Of a DNA stretch of 64,000 nucleotides, positions 24,429-33,189 are shown piece by piece. This stretch comes from Streptomyces varsoviensis (lineage in GTDB: Bacteria > Actinomycetota > Actinomycetes > Streptomycetales > Streptomycetaceae). The stretch covers positions 87,150 to 151,149 of the forward strand of contig NZ_JOBF01000020.1 of assembly GCF_000718635.1 (NCBI RefSeq), in the 5' to 3' direction. Positions within the stretch are counted from its first letter, which is position 1. Each line of letters begins with the position of its first letter. Position numbers and translations under genes: made by a program. The notes under the pieces were generated by a model. It was not told where the DNA came from and did no database searches. It worked only from the letters and a program-made list of their open reading frames with translations.

Positions 24429-25684
24429 CCGCGTCCCCCGCCCCCACTCCCGCCCCCGCGCCGTCCGCGGACCGGCTGGCCCCGTGGGCCTTCGCCGCCT
24501 TCGTCGAGGCGAATACGCACGACACGGCGTACCGCCCGCCGGTGGTCGACGGCCCCGTCGGCCCGACCATCGTCCGCAACGGCCGTGAACTGGTGAACTT
24601 CGCGAGCATCAGCTTCCTCGACCTGGAGCGCCACATCCCCCTCCAGCGGCATTTCGCGGAAGGGGCGCGCGCTCACGGCCTGAGCACCAGCGGTTCCCGG
24701 ATGACGCAGGGGATCTGCCGCCCGCACCATGTGCTGGAGGAGACGATCGCCCGCCACACCGGCAAGGAACGGGCGATCAGCTTCGCCACGGGGCTGCTGG
24801 CCAACATCGGTTTCGTGCACGCCATGAGCAGTGCCGCGCACTTCGACACGGGCATCGAGGTACGCAATCGCGACACGGTCTTCGTCGTCGACCGGGATGT
24901 CCACTGGAGCATCTGGAAGGGCCTCGAAGGGCTCGGCTACGGCCGCCGCGTCCACGCGTTCCGCCACAATGACGTCGCCGACCTGGCGCGCGTCCTGGAG
25001 CGGCGCCGCGCCCCCAAGACCGTGGTGATCGCCGAGAGCCTGTACTCGGCCGACGGGACCATGGGGCCGATCGTGGAGATCCTCGACGAGTGCGACCGGT
25101 ACGGCGCCGTCAGCATGATCGACGACGCGAACGGCTTCATGGTGTACGGGCCCGAGCACCGCCCGTACGCCCGGGAGGCGGCGGCGATCCGGGAGCGGGC
25201 CGACTTCGTCATGGTCTCCCTGTCGAAGGCCATCGGTCTGGAAGGCGGCGCGATCGCCGGGCCGGCGTCGGCCGTCGACGCCTTCGAACTGCTCTCCGGC
25301 ACCTCGATGTTCACGGCCGCCATCCAGCCGCCCACCGCGTACACCGCCGAGCGCACCATCGACGTACTCGCCGGGAAGCCGGAGATCGTCGACGACTACT
25401 TGGCGCACGCCGCCCGCCTCCGCCGGCAGATGCACGAGGCCGGCACGCCGACGCTGCCGACCGAGTCGTACATGCTCTCCGTGCCGATCGGGAAGGACGC
25501 CGCCGCCCTTCAGATGCGGGAGTGGTTCGTCGAGGACGGCTATCTCGTACCCGTCTTCTCCTATCCGGCCGTCTCCCGCAATCAGGCGCTGCTGCGGTTG
25601 TTCCCGCACGCGGGCCACACGGAGGAGCAGATGGACGGGTTCCTGCGCACCCTGCTCGGCTACCGGCGGCGCCTCGGGGTCTGA
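24425..25684 (+). CDS. Alpha-oxoamine synthase (AONS/KBL family, PLP enzyme)
   Basis: A 419-residue fold-type I PLP enzyme. The Schiff-base Lys is residue 268 in SLSKAIGLEGGAIAG; the phosphate/substrate regions TSGSRMTQGICRPHHVLEE, IAESLYSADGTMGPI and MIDDANGFMVYG (Asp binding the pyridine N) match the AONS, serine palmitoyltransferase and 2-amino-3-ketobutyrate ligase group. The reaction is decarboxylative condensation of an amino acid with an acyl thioester to an alpha-amino ketone. With a dedicated carrier protein 86 bases downstream, acyl-ACP rather than acyl-CoA is the likely donor. GGAGGAG precedes the ATG. Confidence 0.85.
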   Translation: MTASPAPTPAPAPSADRLAPWAFAAFVEANTHDTAYRPPVVDGPVGPTIVRNGRELVNFASISFLDLERHIPLQRHFAEGARAHGLSTSGSRMTQGICRPHHVLEETIARHTGKERAISFATGLLANIGFVHAMSSAAHFDTGIEVRNRDTVFVVDRDVHWSIWKGLEGLGYGRRVHAFRHNDVADLARVLERRRAPKTVVIAESLYSADGTMGPIVEILDECDRYGAVSMIDDANGFMVYGPEHRPYAREAAAIRERADFVMVSLSKAIGLEGGAIAGPASAVDAFELLSGTSMFTAAIQPPTAYTAERTIDVLAGKPEIVDDYLAHAARLRRQMHEAGTPTLPTESYMLSVPIGKDAAALQMREWFVEDGYLVPVFSYPAVSRNQALLRLFPHAGHTEEQMDGFLRTLLGYRRRLGV

Positions 25685-25770
25685 CGCTCGATCACCCCCC
25701 TGCCCAGCAACGCCCTGTCCAGCAGCACCCTGTCCAGAAGGGCTCGTCCCGAGAAGGAGGCACCGCGCCC

Positions 25771-26013
25771 GTGCTGAACGAGACGGAGATTCTGAGCGCC
25801 ATCGCCGAGATCGTCGAGGAGGTCGCCGGCGTCGACGCCGCCGAGGTGACCGCCGGGAAGTCCTTCACCGACGACCTCGACATCGACTCCCTCCTGATGG
25901 TGGAGATCACCGTGCGGGTCGAGGACCGGTTCGAGGTGAAGATCCCCGATGACCGGTCCGCAGAGTTGAGGACCGTCGGCGACGCGGTGGCCTACATCGC
26001 CGACTACCGATGA
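25771..26013 (+). CDS. Acyl carrier protein
   Basis: An 80-residue type II acyl carrier protein. Ser40 in DLDIDSLLMVEI is the phosphopantetheine site; length, acidic helices and the ending VGDAVAYIADYR are canonical. GTG start with an AGGAGG site 13 bases upstream. It is the only intact carrier in the cluster, so the ketosynthase, the alpha-oxoamine synthase and perhaps the fusion reductase probably all act on acyl groups bound to it. Confidence 0.9.
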   Translation: MLNETEILSAIAEIVEEVAGVDAAEVTAGKSFTDDLDIDSLLMVEITVRVEDRFEVKIPDDRSAELRTVGDAVAYIADYR

Positions 26014-26068
26014 CCGCGAGAAGAAACGCAGTGCGCATCACGATGCGCCGGCGGGGCGGGCGGCGGCC

Positions 26069-26830
26069 ATGAGCATCCTCGACCGCTTCCGGCTCGACGG
26101 CCGCGTCGCCGTGGTCACCGGCGCCTCCTCCGGGCTGGGTGTCGCCTTCGCCACCGCGCTGGCCGAGGCCGGCGCCGATGTCGCGCTCGGGGCGCGGCGC
26201 GCCGAGAGGCTGGCGGCCACGCGTACGGCCGTCGAGCGGCTGGGGCGCCGGGCCGTCGCCGTACGGACCGACGTCGCAAGCCCTGAGGAGTGCCGCGCGC
26301 TGGTCGACGCGGCGATAGGCGCGTTCGGGCGGGTGGACATTCTCGTCAACAACGCGGGGATCAGCAGTGAACGCCCCGCGGCGGAGGAGTCGCCGGAGGG
26401 GTTCCGCGAGGTCATCGACATCAATCTCAACGGCGCCTACTGGATGGCCCAGGCCGCGGGCGCGGTGATGCCGCCCGGCAGCGCCATCGTCAACGTCTCC
26501 AGCATCCTCGCCCTGGTCACGGGCGGTCTGCCGCAGGCCGCCTACTCGGCGTCGAAGGCCGGGCTCCTCGGGCTCACCCGCGATCTCGCCCAGCAGTGGA
26601 CCCCCGGCAAGGGCATCCGCGTGAACGCCCTCGCGCCGGGGCTCTTCGCCTCCGCGATGACCGACGGCTACGCCGACGGCTATGTCGAGGCGATGCTGCC
26701 GCGGGTCCTCGCGGGCCGCGTCGGGGAGCCCGAGGAGCTGGCCGCGGCGCTGGTCTTCCTCGTCTCCGACGCGGCGTCCTACGTCACCGGCAGCACGCTG
26801 ACGGTCGACGGGGGCACGCACATCGCATGA
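26069..26830 (+). CDS. Short-chain dehydrogenase/reductase (FabG-like)
   Basis: A 253-residue classical SDR. Cofactor motif TGASSGLG near residue 17, NNAG at about residue 91, catalytic Ser in NVSSIL, and Y-x3-K in AAYSASKAG; the C-terminus ends VTGSTLTVDGG. Arg in GARRAE after strand 2 suggests NADPH. In this cluster it would reduce the keto group made by the ketosynthase or the alpha-oxoamine synthase. Confidence 0.85.
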   Translation: MSILDRFRLDGRVAVVTGASSGLGVAFATALAEAGADVALGARRAERLAATRTAVERLGRRAVAVRTDVASPEECRALVDAAIGAFGRVDILVNNAGISSERPAAEESPEGFREVIDINLNGAYWMAQAAGAVMPPGSAIVNVSSILALVTGGLPQAAYSASKAGLLGLTRDLAQQWTPGKGIRVNALAPGLFASAMTDGYADGYVEAMLPRVLAGRVGEPEELAAALVFLVSDAASYVTGSTLTVDGGTHIA

Positions 26831-26966
26831 CGGTCCCGCCGGCGGCGCAGGTGGCCCCGGGCGCCCGGGATGACGGGGCTCACGGCGGCGGGTTCCCGCG
26901 ACGACAGAGGTCCACGACGCAGACGGCCGCCCACGAAGGTGCTCACGACAACGACGGAGGCCGACG

Positions 26967-28265
26967 ATGACGACGGAACCGGCCGCCCATGCTCTCCCAC
27001 GCGGGCCTTTCGGGGACCCGCACCTGCGCCGGCTGGTCGTGGGCCAGGGGCTGGCGGCCGTGGTGGACGCGCTGTTCCTCGTGTGGCTCACGCTCTTCGT
27101 CCTCGACCTGTCGGGGCCGGGGAGGGCCACGGGGTTCGTGCTGGTGGCGGTGGCGCTGCCGCGAGCGGCGCTGCTGCTCCCCGCGGGGGTCCTGGTCGAC
27201 CGCGTCGGGCCCGCCCGTATCACGTCCGGCGCCGCCTGGCTCCGGGTCGCCGTCCTGGTCGCGCTCGGCGCCGTGACCACCCTCAGCTCACCGTCGCCGG
27301 CGACGGTCGCGCTGCTCGCCGGGCTGCTGGGCGTCGCCGATGCCGCGTACTTCCCGGCGGCTCTGGCTCTGCTGCCGGCCGTCGTGCCGACGGAACGGCT
27401 CGCGCGGGTCAACGGGCTGGTGCAGGGCGCGGAGTCGGGGGGCGATCTGATCGGTCCGGCGGTGGCGGCCGGGGCCATCGCCGTGGTCGGCTTCGACGCG
27501 ACGCTCGGTGTGATCGCGGCGATGGCCGCGCTGGCCGCCCTCGCCCTGAGCACGCTCGTCCGCGTTGTACGGCGGGGTGGCGACGGCGCAGAGAACGGCA
27601 CCGGCACGGGCCCGGACGACGGCGCCGGGAACGGCACGGGTCCGGACGACGCCCTCGGCGAGGAACGGCTCAGCAGTGCGCGGGCCCTCGGCGCGGGCTT
27701 GCGCTACGCCTGGCGGGAGCCCCTGGTGCGCGGGATGCTGGCGGCCGTCGCCGTGATCAACATCGCGGTGGTGGGTCCCGTGCTCGTAGGCGGCGCGGTC
27801 CTCGCCGACCAACGCCTCGGCGGCGCGGGGGCGCTGGGCGTCGTGCTCTCCGGTTTCGGCGCCGGCTCCCTGGCCGGTTCGCTGGTGGCCGGGTGGCGGC
27901 CGCCCGCTCGGCGCGGCTGGACCGTGGCCGGCGGCGTCGCGGCGATCGGCGCGGGCACGGCGGGACTCGCCGCGGCCACCCATGTCGTCGCCGCGACGGC
28001 GGTCGCCTCGCTCGTCGGCCTCGGCTCCGCGTTCCTCGGCGTGGTCATCGTGGCCACCTTGCAGGAACGCGTGCCGGAGCGGCTGTTGGGCCGCGTGCTC
28101 AGCCTCGTCGTGCTGGCCACGGTGGCGTTCGACCCGTTCTCCTACGTACTCGCCGGCGTCCTGCTCCCGTACGGCACGACGACGCTGTTCCTGGTCTGCG
28201 GCGGCGCCGTCCTGGGCTGCGCCGTCCTCGTCGCCGCGAGCCCGGCGATCCGCTCGCTGCGCTGA
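26967..28265 (+). CDS. MFS transporter, 12-helix drug-exporter type
   Basis: A 432-residue major facilitator protein with about twelve hydrophobic helices and the loop 2-3 motif GVLVDRVGPARI, similar to macrolide-efflux MFS proteins. A Gly/Thr/Asp-rich central loop splits the two halves. It closes the cluster and probably exports the product and protects the producer. GGAGG lies upstream of the ATG. The 133 bases after it hold short CCCGTCCGTGTCCGCG repeats and no gene. Confidence 0.8.
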   Translation: MTTEPAAHALPRGPFGDPHLRRLVVGQGLAAVVDALFLVWLTLFVLDLSGPGRATGFVLVAVALPRAALLLPAGVLVDRVGPARITSGAAWLRVAVLVALGAVTTLSSPSPATVALLAGLLGVADAAYFPAALALLPAVVPTERLARVNGLVQGAESGGDLIGPAVAAGAIAVVGFDATLGVIAAMAALAALALSTLVRVVRRGGDGAENGTGTGPDDGAGNGTGPDDALGEERLSSARALGAGLRYAWREPLVRGMLAAVAVINIAVVGPVLVGGAVLADQRLGGAGALGVVLSGFGAGSLAGSLVAGWRPPARRGWTVAGGVAAIGAGTAGLAAATHVVAATAVASLVGLGSAFLGVVIVATLQERVPERLLGRVLSLVVLATVAFDPFSYVLAGVLLPYGTTTLFLVCGGAVLGCAVLVAASPAIRSLR

Positions 28266-28398
28266 CCGGCCGGCCCGCGTGCCCGCGCCCGTCCGTGTCC
28301 GCGCCCGTCCGTGTCCGCGTGCGTCTCCGCACCCGCGCCCGTGTCCGTTTCCCTGCCCGCGCCCGGTCAGCGACCGGCAACGCCCCGGGCGCGGCCCC

Positions 28399-29382
28399 TC
28401 AGTTCAGACCCTTCGTCTGCTTCTGGAGGTCCTTGAGCATGTTCATCAGGTCGACGGTCTCGTCGGCCGGCGGGGCCTGCACGGCGGCCTTGGTGCCGTA
28501 GTCGGAGTACTTCGCGGTGATGTTCATCGCGCCCTCCGACGAGTCGATCCGCACGTCCATCTTCACCGGGTAGTCGTCCCTGTTGACCCAGACGTCGAAG
28601 TCGTAGCCCTTGATGCCCGTCTTCTTCACGTTCGCGAGCAGCTTCTCGCGCTGCTCGGGCGTGAACGCGGAAAGGCTCTTCCTGGCCTTCAGCGCGTCCT
28701 CGACCGGCAGCAGGCCCTTGTAGTGCTCGGCAGGGGCGCCGTCGACTTCGCCCGGGCCCAGGTGCTGGATCTTCGGCGCGTTGAGCAGCAGCGCCAGTTG
28801 CTGGGCCGGGTCCTGGTTCATGTCTTCCATGCTCGCGGTCATCTGCTTCATGACCTGCGCGTCGCCGGCGCCCTTCGCGGCGGCCATCAGGTCGAGCTTG
28901 GCCCATTTCTTGCCGTTGAGCTCCTTGGCCGACGCCCCCATGTCGATGTACATGACGTCGCCCAGCCAGATCACGCGCGACTTGTCGGGCTGACCGGCGA
29001 CGCCGCTCTTCTTGTCCGTGCTCACGACCATGTCCATGGCCATCGGGTCCCAGCCCATGACGCCGGACATCTTCGTGGTGCCGCCGCCGTCCATCGCCGC
29101 CGGTGTCGCCAGCGTCATCACGACCTTCGCGGACTTCGCCGCCGAGGTCTTCTTGTACGCCGCCGTGATCGCCTGCGCCGGTTCACGCTTCTCCGCGCCC
29201 CGCTGGGAGCCCTGGCTCCCCTTGTCGGCCTCGGCCTTGTCGGTCTTCTCGGCGCCGACGACCTTTCCCGCCTTGTCCGCCTTGCCGTCCTCGTCCGAAC
29301 CGCTCTGGCAGCCCGTCACACCCGCCAGTACCGCCACCGCGGTCAGCGAGACCCCCACGCGCCGCATCGTGCTCTTCCGCAT
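28399..29382 (-). CDS. LppX/LprAFG-like lipoprotein
   Basis: A 327-residue exported lipoprotein. Signal peptide with lipobox LAGVTGC (Cys at about 25), a charged Lys/Asp/Glu linker to residue 70, then a beta-rich domain with YDFDVWVNRDDYPVKMDVRI typical of the LppX_LprAFG or DUF1396-type family that binds lipids at the actinobacterial surface. It is convergent with the MFS gene. It is not obviously part of the biosynthetic cluster. Confidence 0.7.
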   Translation of the reverse strand: MRKSTMRRVGVSLTAVAVLAGVTGCQSGSDEDGKADKAGKVVGAEKTDKAEADKGSQGSQRGAEKREPAQAITAAYKKTSAAKSAKVVMTLATPAAMDGGGTTKMSGVMGWDPMAMDMVVSTDKKSGVAGQPDKSRVIWLGDVMYIDMGASAKELNGKKWAKLDLMAAAKGAGDAQVMKQMTASMEDMNQDPAQQLALLLNAPKIQHLGPGEVDGAPAEHYKGLLPVEDALKARKSLSAFTPEQREKLLANVKKTGIKGYDFDVWVNRDDYPVKMDVRIDSSEGAMNITAKYSDYGTKAAVQAPPADETVDLMNMLKDLQKQTKGLN

Positions 29383-29617
29383 GCCCCACCCTTTTTGTCA
29401 CTCAAAACCATCTATGCAACGCACCGTAATGCACTGGTCTGACATTCCACGAAGCAATTTCCCGACCAGCACCAGCCGGCACCGCTCCCCGCGGCCACCA
29501 GGTCCTCACCCGGTCGGCTGCCTGAGCACGTCGTTCGCGCTGGCCGTTGGGGTGATGCGGCGGGTGGGAGCGGCGGGGCGGCACGGCTGGGATGGCGGGG
29601 TGGCTGAGGCTGGGGCA

Positions 29618-30379
29618 ATGGCCACTGACCGTAATGCCGTACCGAGACGCCGCTTCCTCACCGGTTGCGGGGTGGGGCTGCTCTCGCTGTCCGCCGTCGC
29701 GCGGGCTCATGCCGCGGAGGGAGCCGCGCCTCCCGTGCCGGAGCGGCCGGAACGTACCGTACGCGCCGGGGCCAAGACGCTGGCCCTCACCTTCGACGAC
29801 GGGCCCAGCCCGCTGTATACGCCGCGGGTGCTGGCCGTCCTGGCCCGGCACGGCGTGCGGGCGACGTTCTTCATGCTGGGTGCCAATGTCGCGAAGTACC
29901 CCGAGACGGTGCGCCAGGTCGCCGCGGCCGGGCACGCGATCGGCAACCACAGTTGGTCGCACCCCGACCTCGGCGCGTTGCGCCCCGCGCAGGTCCGCGA
30001 CCAGATCCGGCGCACCCAGAACGTCATCGGGCGGACCGCCGGCCGGAAGCCTGTGCTCTTCCGGGCGCCCGGCGGCCACTTCGCCCGCGCCGCCATGGCC
30101 GAGTGCGCCGCGCTCGGGCTGCGGCCCATCTCCTGGTCGGTCGACCCGGAGGACTGGTCCAACCCGGGCAGCCGCGTCATCGCCGACCGCGTGCTGGCCA
30201 ATGCCGGTACGGGCTCGATCGTCCTCAACCACGACGGCACCCTCAGCGGGAGCGACGTCCCCGAGCACGAGGGGCTCGCGGACCGTACCCAGACGATCGA
30301 GGCGCTGAAGGTCTATCTCCCCCGCCTCAAGGCCGCCGGGTACCGCTTCACCACGCCCGACGCGCATCCAGCGGGGTGA
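29618..30379 (+). CDS. Exported polysaccharide deacetylase (NodB domain)
   Basis: A 253-residue carbohydrate esterase family 4 enzyme. The N-terminus PRRRFLTGCGVGLLSLS is a twin-arginine-type signal. The NodB domain shows TFDDGPSP (catalytic Asp and first metal Asp), GNHSWSHPDL (two metal His), RAPGGHF and a final IVLNHDG. It removes N- or O-acetyl groups from cell-wall or extracellular polysaccharide. The ATG at 29618 begins the signal. Confidence 0.85.
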   Translation: MATDRNAVPRRRFLTGCGVGLLSLSAVARAHAAEGAAPPVPERPERTVRAGAKTLALTFDDGPSPLYTPRVLAVLARHGVRATFFMLGANVAKYPETVRQVAAAGHAIGNHSWSHPDLGALRPAQVRDQIRRTQNVIGRTAGRKPVLFRAPGGHFARAAMAECAALGLRPISWSVDPEDWSNPGSRVIADRVLANAGTGSIVLNHDGTLSGSDVPEHEGLADRTQTIEALKVYLPRLKAAGYRFTTPDAHPAG

Positions 30380-30464
30380 CCTCGCGGGCGGGCGGCCCGG
30401 CCCCCGCCGTCGACAGGCGAATAACGAATGACGGCATCGTGAACGACGGAAAGGCGGTACGACC

Positions 30465-31310
30465 ATGACGGGCGCGATCCTCATCACCGGCGCGGGCACC
30501 GGGTTCGGCAAGGAGGTCGCCCTGCGCCTGGCCGCGACCGGGCACCGGGTGATCGCGGGCGTGGAGATCGCCGCCCAGATCGCCGCGGTACGGACCGAGG
30601 CACGGGAGCGCGGCGCGGAACTGCGGGTGGAGAAGCTGGACGTCACCGACCCCGGCGACCGGGAGCACGCCTGGACGTGGGATGTGAACGTACTCCTCAA
30701 CAACGCGGGCATCTCCGAGGGCGGTTCGACGGTGGACATCCCCGCCGACCGGCTGCGCCGCCAGTTCGAGGTGAATGTCTTCGGCCCGATTCTGCTGACG
30801 CAGGGGTTCGCGAAGAAGATGGCCGCCCGGAACAGCGGCCGGATCGTGTTCATGTCCTCGGTCGCGGGTCTGACGGTCGACCCGTTCACGGGCGCGTACG
30901 CCGGGTCGAAACACGCCGTGGAGGCGTTCGCGGACGCTTTGGACCAGGAACTCGCCGAATTCGGCGTCACCGTCGCCACCATCAACCCCGGCCCGTTCCT
31001 CACCGGCTTCAACGACACGATGTTCGAGGCGTGGAAAACGTGGCGGGACGACCCGTCCCAACGGCTCTTCGACTACTCCGAACTCGCCTTCCCCCACGAG
31101 CAGCACGACCCCGAACCGGTCTACGCGACCACCGTCGCCGTCCTCCTCGGCGAGGACACCCGCTACCGCCACGTCCTCCCCACCCCATTGGAACCCCAGA
31201 TCCGCCGCCAAATGGAAAACCAATGGCAACGCCCCCTCAACGACGGCCACCGCCCCGCCCTCGTCCAAAAAGCCCACGACCTCACCCCCGCCACCCCCGC
31301 CCGCCACTGA
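30465..31310 (+). CDS. Short-chain dehydrogenase/reductase
   Basis: A 281-residue SDR with TGAGTGFG at residues 8-15, NNAG, catalytic Ser in FMSSVAG and AYAGSKHAVEAF (Y-x3-K). The family usually prefers NADP(H) and acts on alcohol/ketone pairs; no specific substrate can be named. It is followed by a strong terminator, so it is probably a single-gene unit. Confidence 0.8.
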   Translation: MTGAILITGAGTGFGKEVALRLAATGHRVIAGVEIAAQIAAVRTEARERGAELRVEKLDVTDPGDREHAWTWDVNVLLNNAGISEGGSTVDIPADRLRRQFEVNVFGPILLTQGFAKKMAARNSGRIVFMSSVAGLTVDPFTGAYAGSKHAVEAFADALDQELAEFGVTVATINPGPFLTGFNDTMFEAWKTWRDDPSQRLFDYSELAFPHEQHDPEPVYATTVAVLLGEDTRYRHVLPTPLEPQIRRQMENQWQRPLNDGHRPALVQKAHDLTPATPARH

Positions 31311-31317
31311 CGACAAC

Positions 31318-31345
31318 GGGCCCCGGCCCTATGGGGCCGGGGCCC
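31318..31345 (+). terminator. Strong stem-loop terminator
   Basis: GGGCCCCGGCCC-TATG-GGGCCGGGGCCC: a perfect 12-bp stem with a four-base loop, beginning eight bases after the SDR stop and followed by GGGTTTC. It separates the SDR from the acetyltransferase gene. Confidence 0.85.
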
Positions 31346-31398
31346 GGGTTTCGAAAAGGGGTGGAGCGGGGTGAGGGGAGGGGGCAGAGTGGGGGCCT

Positions 31399-32208
31399 AT
31401 GGTGACACGTTTTCCTTCTGGGCCTTTGTGTACGCGTGAATCTCTCGGCGCCGAGCTGCGCGGTGTTGGTGTTCGGGCGGGTGAGACGCTGCTGGTGCAT
31501 TCGTCGCTCAGTTCGCTCGGGTGGGTTTGCGGCGGGCCCGGGGCGGTGGTGGAGGCGCTGTTGGATGTGCTGGGGGCGGCGGGGACGCTGGTGGTGCCGG
31601 CGCATTCCGGGGAGAATTCGGACCCGTCGCACTGGAGCAATCCGCCGGTTCCCGAGGAGTGGTGGCCGGCCATTCGGGCCTCGATGCCGGCGTATGACGC
31701 GCGTACCACGCCGACCTTCGGTATCGGCGTCATCCCGGAGACCGTACGCAATTGGCCGGGGGCGGTGCGCAGCGCTCATCCGCAGACCTCATTCGCCGCT
31801 ATCGGACCGCTGGGTTCGGCCATCACGGACGGGCACGCGCTGGACTGCCGACTCGGGGAGCGGAGCCCATTGGCCCGGCTGGAGGAGGCGGGCGCGCGCG
31901 TTCTGCTGCTGGGAGCCGACTTCGAATCCTGTACGGCTTTCCACCTCGCCGAGTGCCGGGTTCCCGCGGCGGAGGTCGACAATTCCTTCGCGGCCATGAC
32001 GCCGCTCGGACGCCGGTGGATGACCGTACGGGACACCGGCATCAGCGGGGCGCGCTTCGACGAACTCGGCGCGGACTTCGAGAAGGAACGGCCGGTGATC
32101 AGGGGCACGGTCGGCGCGGCCGAGGCCCGGCTGTTTCCGCTGGCCGACGCCGTGGCGTACGCCCGGACCTGGATCACGCGCCACCGGCCGTACGTGCCCG
32201 AGCCCTGA
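31399..32208 (+). CDS. AAC(3)-type aminoglycoside N-acetyltransferase
   Basis: A 269-residue member of the AAC(3) antibiotic acetyltransferase family. Characteristic segments are GVRAGETLLVHSSLSSLGWV near the N-terminus, VVPAHSGENSDPSHW, TTPTFGIGVIPETVR and VLLLGADFESCTAFHLAE. The reaction is acetyl-CoA-dependent acetylation of the 3-amino group of 2-deoxystreptamine aminoglycosides. Only 54 bases separate it from the upstream terminator, with no clear promoter in them, so expression may depend on readthrough or be low. No aminoglycoside cluster is nearby, which suggests intrinsic resistance or another amine substrate. Confidence 0.85.
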   Translation: MVTRFPSGPLCTRESLGAELRGVGVRAGETLLVHSSLSSLGWVCGGPGAVVEALLDVLGAAGTLVVPAHSGENSDPSHWSNPPVPEEWWPAIRASMPAYDARTTPTFGIGVIPETVRNWPGAVRSAHPQTSFAAIGPLGSAITDGHALDCRLGERSPLARLEEAGARVLLLGADFESCTAFHLAECRVPAAEVDNSFAAMTPLGRRWMTVRDTGISGARFDELGADFEKERPVIRGTVGAAEARLFPLADAVAYARTWITRHRPYVPEP

Positions 32209-32245
32209 AAAGGCCCCGGCCCGCCCCGGCGCCTACGATGGCGCC

Positions 32246-32680
32246 ATGGCCCCGTTCCTGATCGAGCGCCGCAGCCGCCTGCCGGTGGACGAGGCTTGGC
32301 GGCGGCTCACCCACTGGGAACGGCACGCCGTGTCCGTACCGCTCACCCGCATCACCGTGACCACCCCGCCGCCGAGCGGCACCGGCACCCGGTTCACCGC
32401 CCGTACCCGCCTCGGCCCCCTCGCCCTCGACGACCCCATGGAGGTCGTCCGCTGGCAGCCGCCCACCGGGCACGGCCCGGGCCGCTGCCGGCTGGAGAAG
32501 CGAGGCAGGGCGATCACCGGCTGGGCCGAGATCGAGGTGTACGGGCACGGGGCCGGCTCACGCGCCCGCTGGACCGAAGAGCTGCGCATCCGCGGCGTGC
32601 CGCGCGTCTTCGATCCCCTGACCGCCTGGGCCGGGCGGCTCGTCTTCGGGAGGGCTCTGCGCCGGCTGCTCGACGGCTGA
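32246..32680 (+). CDS. SRPBCC (START-like) family protein
   Basis: A 144-residue single-domain SRPBCC protein: APFLIERRSRLPVDEAWRRL at the start and the helix RVFDPLTAWAGRLVFGRAL at the end, forming the usual hydrophobic cavity fold. Such proteins bind lipids, polyketides or other hydrophobic ligands. It lies 37 bases after the acetyltransferase on the same strand. Function unknown. Confidence 0.65.
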   Translation: MAPFLIERRSRLPVDEAWRRLTHWERHAVSVPLTRITVTTPPPSGTGTRFTARTRLGPLALDDPMEVVRWQPPTGHGPGRCRLEKRGRAITGWAEIEVYGHGAGSRARWTEELRIRGVPRVFDPLTAWAGRLVFGRALRRLLDG

Positions 32681-32729
32681 AGGAGGCGGCGGCTCCCGCC
32701 GCCCCCTTCCCCGTACGTGCGTACCGCTC

Positions 32730-32949
32730 AGAGCCTGTGTCATATCCCTGGTCGGATCAGCGCACGGCGTCTGGTGCGTGCGATCGCAAGGCGCCGGAAG
32801 GTCCTCGAGTGGGGCCTCCCCTGCTTGAGCGGAGCCGAGAGCTCGGGGAAGGAGCTACTAGGGCATTTCGGCAACGCCGCCGGGGGCACCTCCCAGCGGT
32901 AGCTGGGGGAGTGCGTGCCAGGCGTCGGGCGCCCGGCCAGGGATATGAC
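32730..32949. mobile_element. MITE-like repeat element, copy A
   Basis: About 220 bp. It begins AGAGCCTGTGTCATATCCC and ends with the inverted form GGCCAGGGATATGAC, where the outermost nine bases of the repeat are missing. The first 80 bases are nearly identical to copy B (54516), and the last 33 to the left half of copy C (55990). It encodes no transposase, so it looks like a non-autonomous element. It lies within the 3' part of the antibiotic-biosynthesis-monooxygenase-like gene. Confidence 0.7.
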
Positions 32950-33189
32950 CTCCGGCATCCACGCCATCGCCGCCCGGAAGTGCTCCGAGTTGACGTGCTT
33001 CTCGCCCGCCTCGCTGTCCTTGAACGCCTCCAGGAGGACGAACTGGTTCGGGTCCTCCACGCTCTGCGACCACTCGAAGAACACGTTCCCCGGCTCCGCC
33101 CGGGTGGCGCGGGTGAACCCCTCGACGCGCGGCAGCCACTCCTCGGCGTACTCGGGGCGGACGGTGAACTTGACGTTGATGAGGATCAT
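32740..33189 (-). CDS. ABM-domain monooxygenase-like protein, C-terminus rewritten by element
   Basis: The first 81 residues are a YgiN/ABM (antibiotic biosynthesis monooxygenase) domain: MILINVKFTVRPEYAEEW, then FFEWSQSVEDPNQFVLLEAF and HVNSEHFRAAM. Relatives are about 95-100 residues long. From residue 82 on, the frame runs into the repeat element and adds about 68 residues of unrelated sequence. The element has therefore replaced the native last strand, and the product may be non-functional. It is the last gene of the nicotinate-type operon, 250 bases after the formamidase gene, with a GGAGCAG ribosome site. Confidence 0.7.
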   Translation of the reverse strand: MILINVKFTVRPEYAEEWLPRVEGFTRATRAEPGNVFFEWSQSVEDPNQFVLLEAFKDSEAGEKHVNSEHFRAAMAWMPEVISLAGRPTPGTHSPSYRWEVPPAALPKCPSSSFPELSAPLKQGRPHSRTFRRLAIARTRRRALIRPGI

